Assembly: GCF_020164435.1 (NCBI RefSeq)
Contig: NZ_JAIUDQ010000005.1
Location: 1 to 64,000 of the forward strand
Length of the DNA stretch: 64,000 nt
Source: Phyllobacterium lublinensis
GTDB taxonomy: Bacteria; Pseudomonadota; Alphaproteobacteria; Rhizobiales; Rhizobiaceae
Direction of reading: 5' to 3'
Part shown: piece by piece, positions 50,105 through 59,059 of the stretch
How the letters are laid out: every line of letters begins with the position of its first letter
How positions within the stretch are numbered: the stretch's first letter is position 1
Notes under the pieces: generated by a model
The model's database searches: none
What the model was told of the DNA's origin: nothing
The model's input: only the letters and a program-made list of their open reading frames with translations
Program-made: the position numbers and the translations under genes

Positions 50105-52545
50105 GTTCGCTTCCCACAAAGGCAAGGGCAGTCATCATTGGCGGGGGCGTTTCGGGCTGCTCCGTTGCGTATCACCTCGCCAAGCTCGGCTGGACGGACA
50201 TTGTCCTGCTTGAACGCAAGCAGCTTACGTCCGGGACCACCTGGCATGCAGCCGGGCTCATCGGGCAATTGCGCGCGTCACAGAACATGACGCGCCTCGC
50301 CAAGTACTCCGCTGACCTCTACGTCAGACTGGAGGCAGAAACAGAAGTCGCGACCGGCATGCGCCAGGTGGGCTCGATCACCGTTGCGTTAACAGAGGAG
50401 CGCAAGCACGAGATCTATCGGCAGGCCTCGCTGGCTCGGGCATTTGATGTCGACGTTCGGGAAATATCTCCAAGGGAAGTCAAGGAGATGTATCCTCATC
50501 TTAACGTTGAGGATGTGGTCGGCGCAGTCCATTTGCCGCTCGATGGCCAGTGCGATCCGGCCAACATCGCCATGGCATTGGCCAAGGGTGCGCGCCAACG
50601 CGGTGCCCGGATTGTCGAAAACGTGAAGGTGACGAATGTTCTGAAGAGGAATGGTCGTGTTGCGGGCGTTTCTTGGGCCAAGGGAGATGAGCACGGCACG
50701 ATTGAAACCGACGTCGTCATCAACTGCGCCGGGATGTGGGCGCGCGACCTGGCGGCCATGTCGGGCGTCACGGTGCCATTGCATGCGTGCGAGCACTTCT
50801 ACCTTGTAACCGAAGCGATCGAGGGCTTGGGCCGGTTGCCGGTGCTGCGCGTGCCGGACGAGTGTGCCTACTACAAGGAAGATGCCGGCAAGATGATGCT
50901 CGGCGCCTTCGAACCCGTGGCCAAGCCTTGGGGCATGAACGGAATTTCCGAAGACTTCTGCTTCGACCAGTTGCCTGAGGACTTCGAGCATTTCGAGCCC
51001 ATCCTCGAAATGGGCGTCAACCGGATGCCGATGCTCGGCACGGCAGGCATCCATACGTTCTTCAACGGTCCGGAAAGCTTCACGCCCGACGATCGCTACT
51101 ACCTAGGCGAGGCACCGGAGCTAGGAGGCTATTGGGTAGCCGCAGGTTACAACTCCATCGGCATTGTATCATCCGGCGGTGCGGGAATGGCTCTGGCGCA
51201 ATGGATTCACGACGGCGAAGCCCCTTTCGACCTGTGGGAAGTGGATATTCGTCGCGCGCAGCCATTCCAGAAGAACAGGCGTTATCTGAAGGAGCGTGTT
51301 TCAGAGACGCTGGGTCTGCTCTATGCCGATCATTTTCCCTACCGGCAGATGGCCACATCGCGCAATGTCCGGCGCTCACCGATACACGAACACCTGAAAC
51401 AGCGCGGCGCAGTGTTTGGCGAGGTAGCGGGATGGGAACGCGCCAACTGGTTCGCGCGGGAGGGCCAGGAGCGCGAGTACCGCTATTCGTGGAAACGCCA
51501 GAACTGGTTCGACAATCAGCGTGACGAACATCTTGCGGTCCGCAACGGCGTTGGCCTGTTCGACATGACTTCCTTCGGCAAGATCCGCATCGAGGGTCGC
51601 GATGCCCTGACATTCCTGCAGAAGCTCTGCGCCAATCAACTGGACGTTGAGCCGGGCCGTATCGTCTATACGCAGATGCTCAACAATCGCGGAGGCATCG
51701 AGAGCGACCTTACGATCACAAGACTGTCCGAAACGGCGTTTTTCGCTGTCGTTCCCGGTGCAACGCTGCAGCGCGACCTTGCATGGCTGCGCAAGCACGT
51801 CAGGGATGAATTCGTGGTGATCACCGACGTGACGGCGGCTGAGTCCGTGCTCTGCCTGATGGGGCCAAAATCGCGCGAGCTGATCCAGACGATCAGTCCG
51901 AATGATTTTTCCAACGAGGCCAATCCGTTCGGCACAGCGCGCGAGATCGAGATCGGCATGGGGTTGGCCCGCGCGCATCGGGTGACCTATGTCGGAGAAC
52001 TTGGCTGGGAGCTTTATGTCTCGACGGACCAGACAGCGCATGTCTTCGAAACGATCGAAGAGGCGGGCAGGGATATCGGCCTGAAATTGTGTGGCCTCCA
52101 CACGCTCGATTCCTGCCGTATCGAAAAAGCCTTCCGGCATTTCGGCCACGATATCACCGATGAGGACCATGTGCTCGAAGCCGGATTGGGCTTTGCGGTC
52201 AAGGTTGACAAGGGTGACTTCATCGGCCGCGAGGCCGTACTGCGCAAGAAGGATAAAGGGCTCGACCGAAGGCTCGTTCAATTTCGGTTGCTTGATGCCG
52301 AGCCGCTGCTTTTCCATAACGAGGCTATCGTCCGCGACGGTGTGATCGTGGGAACAATCACGTCCGGCAATTATGGCCATCATCTCGGAGGTGCCATCGG
52401 ACTTGGTTATGTCCCGAGTGGGGGGCAAAGCCCCGAGCAGGTGCTGGCATCGAATTACGAAATCGAGATAGCCGGCACACGCGTGAGGGCCGAAGCATCA
52501 CTCAAGCCTATGTATGATCCCAAGGCCGAACGAGTGAGGATGTAG
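50101..52545 (+). CDS. FAD-dependent dimethylglycine/sarcosine-type dehydrogenase with GcvT domain (second paralogue)
   Basis: The 814-residue protein has the same order of domains as its neighbour: DAO domain (VIIGGGVSGCSVAYHL; LTSGTTWHAAGL), FAO_M linker and GcvT domain (YVGELGWELY; FRHFGHDITDEDHVLEAG). The ATG overlaps the stop of the first paralogue (ATGA), so the two are co-translated. The two proteins differ widely outside the motifs, so this is not a recent duplication. Together with the Rieske oxygenase they could take glycine betaine through dimethylglycine and sarcosine to glycine. It converges on rocD, with an inverted repeat between. Confidence 0.87.
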   Translation: MSSLPTKARAVIIGGGVSGCSVAYHLAKLGWTDIVLLERKQLTSGTTWHAAGLIGQLRASQNMTRLAKYSADLYVRLEAETEVATGMRQVGSITVALTEERKHEIYRQASLARAFDVDVREISPREVKEMYPHLNVEDVVGAVHLPLDGQCDPANIAMALAKGARQRGARIVENVKVTNVLKRNGRVAGVSWAKGDEHGTIETDVVINCAGMWARDLAAMSGVTVPLHACEHFYLVTEAIEGLGRLPVLRVPDECAYYKEDAGKMMLGAFEPVAKPWGMNGISEDFCFDQLPEDFEHFEPILEMGVNRMPMLGTAGIHTFFNGPESFTPDDRYYLGEAPELGGYWVAAGYNSIGIVSSGGAGMALAQWIHDGEAPFDLWEVDIRRAQPFQKNRRYLKERVSETLGLLYADHFPYRQMATSRNVRRSPIHEHLKQRGAVFGEVAGWERANWFAREGQEREYRYSWKRQNWFDNQRDEHLAVRNGVGLFDMTSFGKIRIEGRDALTFLQKLCANQLDVEPGRIVYTQMLNNRGGIESDLTITRLSETAFFAVVPGATLQRDLAWLRKHVRDEFVVITDVTAAESVLCLMGPKSRELIQTISPNDFSNEANPFGTAREIEIGMGLARAHRVTYVGELGWELYVSTDQTAHVFETIEEAGRDIGLKLCGLHTLDSCRIEKAFRHFGHDITDEDHVLEAGLGFAVKVDKGDFIGREAVLRKKDKGLDRRLVQFRLLDAEPLLFHNEAIVRDGVIVGTITSGNYGHHLGGAIGLGYVPSGGQSPEQVLASNYEIEIAGTRVRAEASLKPMYDPKAERVRM

Positions 52546-52550
52546 TGGTA

Positions 52551-52593
52551 GTGCGTGGTTTGTAGCTGGACAAGCTCGCTATGAACCACGCAC
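52551..52593. repeat. REP-like inverted repeat in the convergent dehydrogenase/rocD junction
   Basis: GTGCGTGGTT (52551-52560) pairs perfectly with AACCACGCAC (52584-52593) around a 23-base loop containing CAAGCTCGCT. It resembles the repeat at 6257-6320 and again fills a convergent gap, so it may serve as a bidirectional terminator. Confidence 0.7.
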
Positions 52594-52600
52594 CACAATC

Positions 52601-53812
52601 TTAGTTCACGCTGGTCAGGACCGCTTCGAACTGCTCCAACGCCCAGTCGATCTGGTCGCGCTTGATAAGCAGTGGAGGAGCGATGCGGATCGTGTCGCCG
52701 TGGGTATCCTTGGCAAGAACACCGCGTGTCTTGAGTTCGTTGCAGAAGCGATTGGCGCCGCCCGCCTCCGGGTGCAGTTCGACCGCGAGCATCAATCCGC
52801 GGCCGCGGACATCCCTGACGATGTTGCTGCGAATGCCCTTCAGCTGCTGCAAGAAGTATTCCCCTTCGATACGGGAATTTTCAATCATGTTTTCTTCGGT
52901 GAGAACACGAAGGGCTGCCCGGGCAATCGCGCAGGCGAGCGGGTTACCGCCAAAAGTGCTGCCATGCTGGCCCGGTTTGAGCACGCCAAGGACATCGCTG
53001 TTAGACAGTACGGCCGACACAGGATAGAAGCCGCCGGAAAGGGCTTTGCCGATCAGCGTCACGTCAGCCTCAATGCCCTCATGCTCTTCGGCTAGCAGTG
53101 CACCAGTGCGACCAAGCCCCGTCTGAATTTCATCCAGTATGAGCGTCACATTGTGCTGTGTGCAAAGGTCTCGCACCTTGGTAAAATAGCCATGCGGCGG
53201 AATGATCACGCCGGCCTCGCCCTGGATAGGCTCGACAAGGAAACCCACGGTGTTCGGAGTCAGGGCCGCAGCAAATGCATCGATGTCGCCGAAGGGAACA
53301 ATCCTGAAGCCCGGCGCAAATGGGCCGAAATTTTCTCGAGCAGTAGGATCGGTGCTGAAACCGACGATACCCATCGTGCGTCCGTGGAAGTTGTTCGAGC
53401 AGACGATGATCTCGGCTGCGTCCTCAGGCACGCCTTTAACCTCGTAGCCCCATTTGCGTACGGCTTTGATGGCCGTTTCTACTGCCTCTGCACCACTGTT
53501 CATCGGCAGTATCTTGTGTGATCCGGTGAGGGCAGCCAGTTCTTCATAGAAGAGCGCCAACTGGTCGTTGCGAAAGGCACGGGAGGTCAAGGTCAGTTTG
53601 CTGGCCTGTTCGGTCATGGCCTTCAGGATCTTCGGGTGGCAATGACCCTGATTGACAGCCGAATAGGCGGACAGGCAGTCGAGATAGCGATTGCCATCGA
53701 TGTCCCAAACGTGCACGCCTTCACCGCGCTCCAGCACCACGTCCAAGGGCTTGTAGTTGTGAGCCCCGAGACGGGATTCAGTTGAGATCAGGTCAGCGGC
53801 GGTGTGCAGCAA
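52601..53812 (-). CDS. rocD: Ornithine aminotransferase
   Basis: The 403-residue PLP enzyme moves the delta-amino group of ornithine to 2-oxoglutarate, giving glutamate-5-semialdehyde. Marks are [13 protein letters not shown] (about 103-115), the Asp of [14 protein letters not shown] and the PLP lysine in [26 protein letters not shown] near the N-terminus is typical of ornithine aminotransferase. It follows rocF by 18 bases on the same strand, so arginase and this enzyme form an arginine-to-glutamate-semialdehyde operon. Acetylornithine aminotransferase is less likely because of the arginase partner. Confidence 0.92.
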   Translation of the reverse strand: MLHTAADLISTESRLGAHNYKPLDVVLERGEGVHVWDIDGNRYLDCLSAYSAVNQGHCHPKILKAMTEQASKLTLTSRAFRNDQLALFYEELAALTGSHKILPMNSGAEAVETAIKAVRKWGYEVKGVPEDAAEIIVCSNNFHGRTMGIVGFSTDPTARENFGPFAPGFRIVPFGDIDAFAAALTPNTVGFLVEPIQGEAGVIIPPHGYFTKVRDLCTQHNVTLILDEIQTGLGRTGALLAEEHEGIEADVTLIGKALSGGFYPVSAVLSNSDVLGVLKPGQHGSTFGGNPLACAIARAALRVLTEENMIENSRIEGEYFLQQLKGIRSNIVRDVRGRGLMLAVELHPEAGGANRFCNELKTRGVLAKDTHGDTIRIAPPLLIKRDQIDWALEQFEAVLTSVN

Positions 53813-53830
53813 AATATCCTCCTTGCGAGC

Positions 53831-54820
53831 TTATACGTTCAGAGCGGTCGTGCTCTGGTCTACCAGTGTGGGCTTGTCAAAAATCTGCCGGCCAAAAATG
53901 CTGGCGACGAGATCGACGAGTAGCAGTGCACTCTTGCCGCGCTCATCGAGAAACGGATTCAACTCGACCACGTCAAGCGAACCGACAACGCCGGAATCAT
54001 GCAGCAGCTCCATGATCAGATGGGCTTCGCGAAAGGTTGCGCCGCCAGGAACGGTGGTGCCGACGCCCGGCGCGAGCGACGGGTCTATGAAATCAACGTC
54101 GAAGCTGACGTGGAGGACGCCATTGGCCTTCTGCACCCGCTCAATGATGCCCCGCATGAGCTTGGCGACACCGAACTCATCGATCTTGCGCATGTCGATG
54201 ACGTCAATACCGCGTTCACGTAACAATATGCGTTCCGTCGAGTCGATCGAACGGATGCCGAAAAGATGCAGGTTTTCCGGCTTCACGAAACCCTTCGGCT
54301 CGTCGCCGAACACGCCCTCCAGACCAGGTTCACCGCACAGCAGGGCGGCCGACATGCCATGCATGTTGCCCGATGGGGAAGTGGCGGGAGTGTTGAAATC
54401 GGAGTGGGCGTCCAGCCAGAGGACGAACAATTCCCGGTTGTGTTCCTCACAATAGCGGGCAACACCGGTCACCGAACCCATGGAGAGGCTGTGGTCGCCC
54501 CCGAGGATGACCGGAAAGGTTCCTTTGGACATGGCATCGTAGGTCTCGGCGCTCAGCATGCGAGACCAGGCAGCGATCCGTTCGATGTGGTGCGCGAGGC
54601 CGGCAACCGTCGGGACAACAGGCAGTTGCTTCGGCAGCCGCAGATCTCCGCGATCTTCGACCGGATGGCCGAGTTCCTCAAGTGTCCTGATGAGGCCAGC
54701 CGTCCGTAATGCTGCAGGACCCATCAGAGCGCCGAGCCGTCCGGCACCTTCCTCGATGGGCGCGCCAATGATTGTCAGCTTCTGTTTGGGTAAGTCTTCG
54801 AAATTGCTTTGCATGTTCAT
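53831..54820 (-). CDS. rocF: Arginase
   Basis: The 329-residue manganese enzyme splits L-arginine into ornithine and urea. The metal-binding motifs are intact: GGDHSLSMGS, DAHSDFNTP and SFDVDFIDPSLAPGVGT. I chose ATG 54820 (MNMQSNFEDLP, with the conserved beta strand LTIIGAPIEEGAG beginning about 15 residues later); an in-frame ATG at 54814 is equally possible. It is the first gene of the rocF-rocD operon and divergent from an Lrp-type regulator. No urease gene is in the window. Confidence 0.93.
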   Translation of the reverse strand: MNMQSNFEDLPKQKLTIIGAPIEEGAGRLGALMGPAALRTAGLIRTLEELGHPVEDRGDLRLPKQLPVVPTVAGLAHHIERIAAWSRMLSAETYDAMSKGTFPVILGGDHSLSMGSVTGVARYCEEHNRELFVLWLDAHSDFNTPATSPSGNMHGMSAALLCGEPGLEGVFGDEPKGFVKPENLHLFGIRSIDSTERILLRERGIDVIDMRKIDEFGVAKLMRGIIERVQKANGVLHVSFDVDFIDPSLAPGVGTTVPGGATFREAHLIMELLHDSGVVGSLDVVELNPFLDERGKSALLLVDLVASIFGRQIFDKPTLVDQSTTALNV

Positions 54821-54933
54821 CAACAACCGCCGTATCCCGCGTTTGAATGGAAGTATTGAAAAGAGAATATCACGTTTCAACCACCATGATGGCACTTCAG
54901 AGCGGTGACAAAAAGACAGCATCCTGATAGAAA

Positions 54934-54951
54934 TGCGCATCTTCATGCGCA
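54934..54951. promoter_or_regulatory. Predicted Lrp/AsnC operator between rocF and its regulator
   Basis: TGCGCAT-CTTC-ATGCGCA is a perfect 7-bp inverted repeat in the 165-base divergent gap, 34 bases before the regulator's start codon and about 115 bases before rocF. Its size fits Lrp-type sites. Confidence 0.45.
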
Positions 54952-54985
54952 CTTTGCGAAATCAAGTTGACCAGATTGGCACACC

Positions 54986-55411
54986 ATGGATGATGTTGAC
55001 CGCAAACTCTTGTCCTTGCTGCGCGACGACTGCCGCATGCCGGTATCGTCCATGGCGACGCTTCTGGGCATCTCGCGTGCAACGGTGCGGACACGCATTG
55101 GCAAACTGGCTACAGATGGAACGATTCAGGGATTTACGGTTACGCTCAAGGCGGGCGCCGGCATCTATGGGGTGCGCGCTGTAGCGATGATCGAGGTGGC
55201 AGGGCAGGCGGCAGAAAAAGTCGTGCGACGATTGCAGGGTTTTCCGGAGATACGGGCTCTGCATACGACGAACGGGCGCTGGGATATAGTTGCCGAGATC
55301 GAGGTGGAAACCTTGGAGGCGTTCGACCGGACACTGCGCGACATCCGCCATATTGACGGAATCACTTCGACTGAAACAAGTATCCTTCTATCGACGCGCA
55401 AGAGCGGATAG
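54986..55411 (+). CDS. Lrp/AsnC-family transcriptional regulator of arginine catabolism
   Basis: The 141-residue protein has an N-terminal HTH (about 2-52: VDRKLLSLLRDDCRMPVSSM, then ISRATVRTRIGKLATDGTIQ) and a C-terminal RAM (AsnC ligand-binding) domain. It is divergent from rocF-rocD and very likely controls it, as arginine- or ornithine-responsive Lrp members do in Agrobacterium and relatives. The ATG at 54986 starts exactly at the conserved DDVDRKLL segment, although no strong ribosome site is visible. It lies just upstream of pabB on the same strand. Confidence 0.88.
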   Translation: MDDVDRKLLSLLRDDCRMPVSSMATLLGISRATVRTRIGKLATDGTIQGFTVTLKAGAGIYGVRAVAMIEVAGQAAEKVVRRLQGFPEIRALHTTNGRWDIVAEIEVETLEAFDRTLRDIRHIDGITSTETSILLSTRKSG

Positions 55412-55439
55412 GCTGGGCGCTCGAAAGGGAGATTGGTGC

Positions 55440-56846
55440 TTGCACGTACTTGAAATTCCATGGCTGGAGCCGGTCGATGCAGCCGAACGTTTGCGGTCAC
55501 TTGGCGGATTGGGCTTCCTTGACAGCGCGATGCACCACGACAAGCTTGGCCGCTACTCCTATGTGGCGGCCGATCCGTTTGGCAAGCTGGTTGTCGAGGA
55601 TGGCGTTGCCCGCCTGAACGGCGCTCTTGTCAATCTGCCGCCCCTGGACGCCATGACGCATTATCTCGAGCTTTATCGACTGGATGATGAGGCAGGGGCT
55701 CCGCCATTCCAGGGAGGAGCCATGGGTTACTTCTCCTATGAATTCGGAAGGCTGCTCGAGCGGTTGCCGCAGCCGGGTATCCCAGTGCAAGGACCGATGC
55801 CAGACGCTGTCTGGTACTTTTATGATGTCGTGCTTGCTTTCGATCATGCAACGCAAAGGGTCTGGCTTCTTTCGTCAGGACTTCCCGAAAACGATAAGGA
55901 AAAGCAGTCAAGAAAAGCCGCCAAACGGTCAGAGTTCTTCTCCGCCCGCATCAGGCAGGAATTTGAGTCGGACAGCATTCTGGCCCCATCAGTCAACCGC
56001 ATCCCACGAGCGGGATGGCAATCCAATTTTGAACGTGACAGCTATATGGAGGCGGTTGCGAAAGTCATCACGTATATTCTCGATGGCGACATCTTCCAGG
56101 CCAACATCGCCCAGCGCTTCATGGCGGATCTGCCAGCATCCTTTGAACCGTGGGAATTCTACAAGAATCTGAGGCAGAGAAACGCCGCGACTTTTGCGGC
56201 TTTTCTCGATCACGGTGATATCGTTATCGCTTCCAGTTCGCCGGAGCGCTTTTTGTCGGTGAGAGGTGATCAGGTCGAGACGAGACCAATCAAAGGGACT
56301 GTTCCTCGTTCCGCGGATCGCAATGAAGACAATGCCTTGGCCGAGATGCTTCTCAAGTCGGAGAAGGATCGCGCAGAAAACCTGATGATCGTCGATCTGA
56401 TGCGAAACGATCTTTCCAGAGTCTGTAGCCCTCACTCCGTGCTTACGCCGACACTGTGCGGCCTTGAATCCTATGCGAGTGTCCATCACCTGGTCTCGGT
56501 TGTCACCGGGAGGCTTGCACACGGTAACTCGCTAATGGATCTGATCCGGGCAGCCTTTCCCGGCGGTTCGATAACCGGTGCACCCAAGCTTCGGGCCATG
56601 GAGATTATCACGGAAATCGAACGCGAAGCGCGTGGGGTCTACTGCGGGTCCATCGGCTTCCTCGGTTTCAACGGGAATTTCGACAGCAATATTGGTATTC
56701 GAACGGTGCTGTTTCAGGGGGGCAAGGCGGTATTCCAGGCGGGTGGTGGCATCACGGCCTTGTCCGATCCGGCAGCCGAGTATCAGGAAACCCTGGACAA
56801 GGCAGAACGCATATTCAGTGTGTTCGATCAAGGCGGCGTGCCATGA
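55440..56846 (+). CDS. pabB: Aminodeoxychorismate synthase component I
   Basis: The 468-residue chorismate-binding enzyme makes 4-amino-4-deoxychorismate for folate synthesis. The motif PIKGT (in TRPIKGTVPRS) carries the lysine typical of PabB, where anthranilate synthase has PIAGT, so PabB is preferred over TrpE. Other chorismate-fold marks are DIFQANIAQRF, ENLMIVDLMRNDLSR, AFPGGSITGAPK and AGGGI. The only good start in frame with the conserved N-terminus is TTG 55440, with AAAGGGAGA seven bases upstream; open frame further upstream overlaps the Lrp gene. Its stop overlaps the pabA start (ATGA). Confidence 0.88.
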   Translation: MHVLEIPWLEPVDAAERLRSLGGLGFLDSAMHHDKLGRYSYVAADPFGKLVVEDGVARLNGALVNLPPLDAMTHYLELYRLDDEAGAPPFQGGAMGYFSYEFGRLLERLPQPGIPVQGPMPDAVWYFYDVVLAFDHATQRVWLLSSGLPENDKEKQSRKAAKRSEFFSARIRQEFESDSILAPSVNRIPRAGWQSNFERDSYMEAVAKVITYILDGDIFQANIAQRFMADLPASFEPWEFYKNLRQRNAATFAAFLDHGDIVIASSSPERFLSVRGDQVETRPIKGTVPRSADRNEDNALAEMLLKSEKDRAENLMIVDLMRNDLSRVCSPHSVLTPTLCGLESYASVHHLVSVVTGRLAHGNSLMDLIRAAFPGGSITGAPKLRAMEIITEIEREARGVYCGSIGFLGFNGNFDSNIGIRTVLFQGGKAVFQAGGGITALSDPAAEYQETLDKAERIFSVFDQGGVP

Positions 56847-57427
56847 TCGTGATCATCGACAATTACGATTCTTTTGTTTTTACCGTCGCTCGATATTTCG
56901 CCGAACTCGGTGTTCAGACACGGGTCATACGCAACGATGCCATTTCGGCAAGGGAAGCCGAACAGCTCGATCCTCAAGCAATTGTCCTGTCACCCGGTCC
57001 ATGCGGACCGCGTGAGGCAGGGCAATCCATGAACATAATCGAGACATTGAGTGGCAAGATACCGATGCTCGGCATCTGTCTCGGCCACCAGTGCATCGGT
57101 GAGGTGTTCGGGGGGCGGGTAGTTCGCGCAAAGGAACCGATGCACGGGCGCGCATCGGCAATTGATCACGACGGGAGCGGTGTTTTCAAGGGTCTGCCAA
57201 GCCCGTTTCGTGCGGGGCGTTACCATTCCCTGATCGTTGAATCTGTCGAAGCCGAAAGCGCCTTGCGGGTGACTGCGCGCTCCGAGATGGGTGAAGTGAT
57301 GGGGTTGGCACATGTCAGTCATCCCACCTACGGCGTACAGTTCCATCCGGAATCCGTTCTGACGGAATATGGCCACGCGATGCTTGGCAACTTCCTTCGC
57401 TTGTCACGCCAGTTCAACAAGCGGTGA
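56843..57427 (+). CDS. pabA: Aminodeoxychorismate synthase glutamine amidotransferase component II
   Basis: The 194-residue class I glutamine amidotransferase supplies ammonia to PabB. It has IIDNYDSFVF at the N-terminus, SPGPCGP, the nucleophile cysteine in LGICLGHQ and the catalytic histidine/glutamate in VQFHPESVLT. It overlaps pabB by four bases. TrpG-type proteins are closely similar and often shared; the pairing with a PIKGT-type subunit decides for PabA. Confidence 0.88.
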   Translation: MIVIIDNYDSFVFTVARYFAELGVQTRVIRNDAISAREAEQLDPQAIVLSPGPCGPREAGQSMNIIETLSGKIPMLGICLGHQCIGEVFGGRVVRAKEPMHGRASAIDHDGSGVFKGLPSPFRAGRYHSLIVESVEAESALRVTARSEMGEVMGLAHVSHPTYGVQFHPESVLTEYGHAMLGNFLRLSRQFNKR

Positions 57428-57588
57428 ACGAACACGCTTGTCGCACCACGCCGCTATTTTCGCCTCTTTGTTCGATATTCCTCTTGGTCGTGCCGGTCGT
57501 GATCGGTTACACCAGTTCTGAACACGTACTGGGCCATTCCGCGCCCGATCAAACGAAAATCCGTAAATCAACAGGCAGGAGACTGGCC

Positions 57589-59037
57589 ATGTTTCGCAAA
57601 ACCGATTTCTATATCGATGGTAAGTGGATAGCTCCTGCGGCGGCAAAAGAGCTTGAGGTGATCAATCCGGCCGATGAGCAGGCTTTCGCCGTGATTTCGC
57701 TTGGTTCCGCAGCCGATGTCGACAAGGCGGTGACGGCTGCGCGAAAGGCGTTCACTACGTGGAGCGTCACCAGCCGTGAAGAGCGCCTGTCGTGGCTGGA
57801 GCGTCTGCTTACAGTATACGAAGCCCGCATCGCTGACATGGCCAAAGCCATTTCATCCGAGATGGGCGCGCCAATCAAAATGGCGCTGGACGAACAGGCG
57901 GCATCGGGCACGGCACATATCAAGGCATTTATCCGGGCCCTCAAAAGCTTCGAATTCGAGCGGCCGCTCGACGAGCGCAACAGGACAACACGTATCGCCT
58001 ACGAACCCATCGGTGTTTGCGGCCTGATCACCCCGTGGAACTGGCCGATGAATCAGGTAGTCCTGAAAGTTGTTCCTGCAATCGCAGCAGGCTGCACGGT
58101 CATTTTGAAGCCTTCGGAAATTGCTCCGATTTCTTCGGTTATCTTCGCCGAAATGGTGGATGCGTCCGGGCTGCCCGCCGGTGTGTTCAATCTGGTCAAT
58201 GGCGATGGTCCAACGGTCGGCGAAGCGATGTCGCGCCATCCGGGCATCGACATGATGTCCTTTACAGGTTCGACGCGTGCCGGCGTTGCAGTCACCAAGG
58301 CGGCCGCCGACACGGTAAAGCGCGTTTCGCTCGAGCTTGGTGGCAAGTCGCCCAACATCGTGTTCGCAGATGCCGACCTGGAGGCTGCCATCACACGCGG
58401 TGTCTCGCATGTTTTCAACAACACGGGTCAGTCCTGCAACGCCCCGACACGCATGCTGGTAGAGCGTTCTGTTTATGACAAGGCGACAGAGATCGCTGCT
58501 GCGGCGGCAAAGGCCACGAAGGTAGGCGATCCATCAGACGATGGCGATCACATGGGACCGCTTGTTTCGGAAATGCAGTTCAACAAGGTGCAGGGTCTGA
58601 TCGAACGGGGCATCAAGGAAGGTGCTCGATTGATTGCAGGCGGGACCGGGCGTCCGGAAGGCTTCAATCGCGGTTATTACGTACGGCCGACTGTCTTCGC
58701 CGACGTCAGCAATGACATGACAATTGCACGCGAGGAGATTTTTGGACCGGTCCTCGCCATGATCCCGTTTGACACGGAAGAAGAAGCGGTCGAGATCGCC
58801 AACGACACGCCCTACGGCCTTGCAGCCTATATCCAGTCTGGCGACCGAGAGCGAATCAGGCGCGTGTCGAAACAGCTTCGCGCCGGTATGGTCCGTATCA
58901 ACGGCGCGTCGCATGCGGCGGATGCTCCGTTTGGCGGTTACAAGCAGTCCGGGATTGGCCGCGAGGGTGGTCATTGGGGTCTGGAAGACTTCCTTGAAGT
59001 GAAAGCCATCAGCGGCTGGGAAGACAGCGCTGCCTGA
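57589..59037 (+). CDS. Aldehyde dehydrogenase, paralogue of the 16548 gene
   Basis: The 482-residue enzyme has GLITPWNWP (146-154), KPSE, SFTGSTRAG, the base Glu249 in ELGGKSP and nucleophile Cys283 in NNTGQSCNAP, then REEIFGPVLAMIPFDTEEEA and FGGYKQSGIGREGG. It is strikingly similar over its whole length to the aldehyde dehydrogenase at 16548-17972, including the rare sequence ALKVVPA/ALKVIPA region and DTPYGLAAYIQ. ATG 57589 has CAGGAGA nine bases upstream; open frame upstream to pabA has no further support. It follows pabA by 161 bases and stands alone. A betaine- or guanidino-aldehyde role is possible but unsupported. Confidence 0.87.
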   Translation: MFRKTDFYIDGKWIAPAAAKELEVINPADEQAFAVISLGSAADVDKAVTAARKAFTTWSVTSREERLSWLERLLTVYEARIADMAKAISSEMGAPIKMALDEQAASGTAHIKAFIRALKSFEFERPLDERNRTTRIAYEPIGVCGLITPWNWPMNQVVLKVVPAIAAGCTVILKPSEIAPISSVIFAEMVDASGLPAGVFNLVNGDGPTVGEAMSRHPGIDMMSFTGSTRAGVAVTKAAADTVKRVSLELGGKSPNIVFADADLEAAITRGVSHVFNNTGQSCNAPTRMLVERSVYDKATEIAAAAAKATKVGDPSDDGDHMGPLVSEMQFNKVQGLIERGIKEGARLIAGGTGRPEGFNRGYYVRPTVFADVSNDMTIAREEIFGPVLAMIPFDTEEEAVEIANDTPYGLAAYIQSGDRERIRRVSKQLRAGMVRINGASHAADAPFGGYKQSGIGREGGHWGLEDFLEVKAISGWEDSAA

Positions 59038-59059
59038 ACTACCAAAAATGAAGGCAAGA

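Noticed and set aside
55440..57427. Anthranilate synthase (TrpEG) instead of PabBA
   Set aside because: The PIKGT motif carries the lysine typical of PabB, where TrpE has PIAGT; no trp genes are adjacent.
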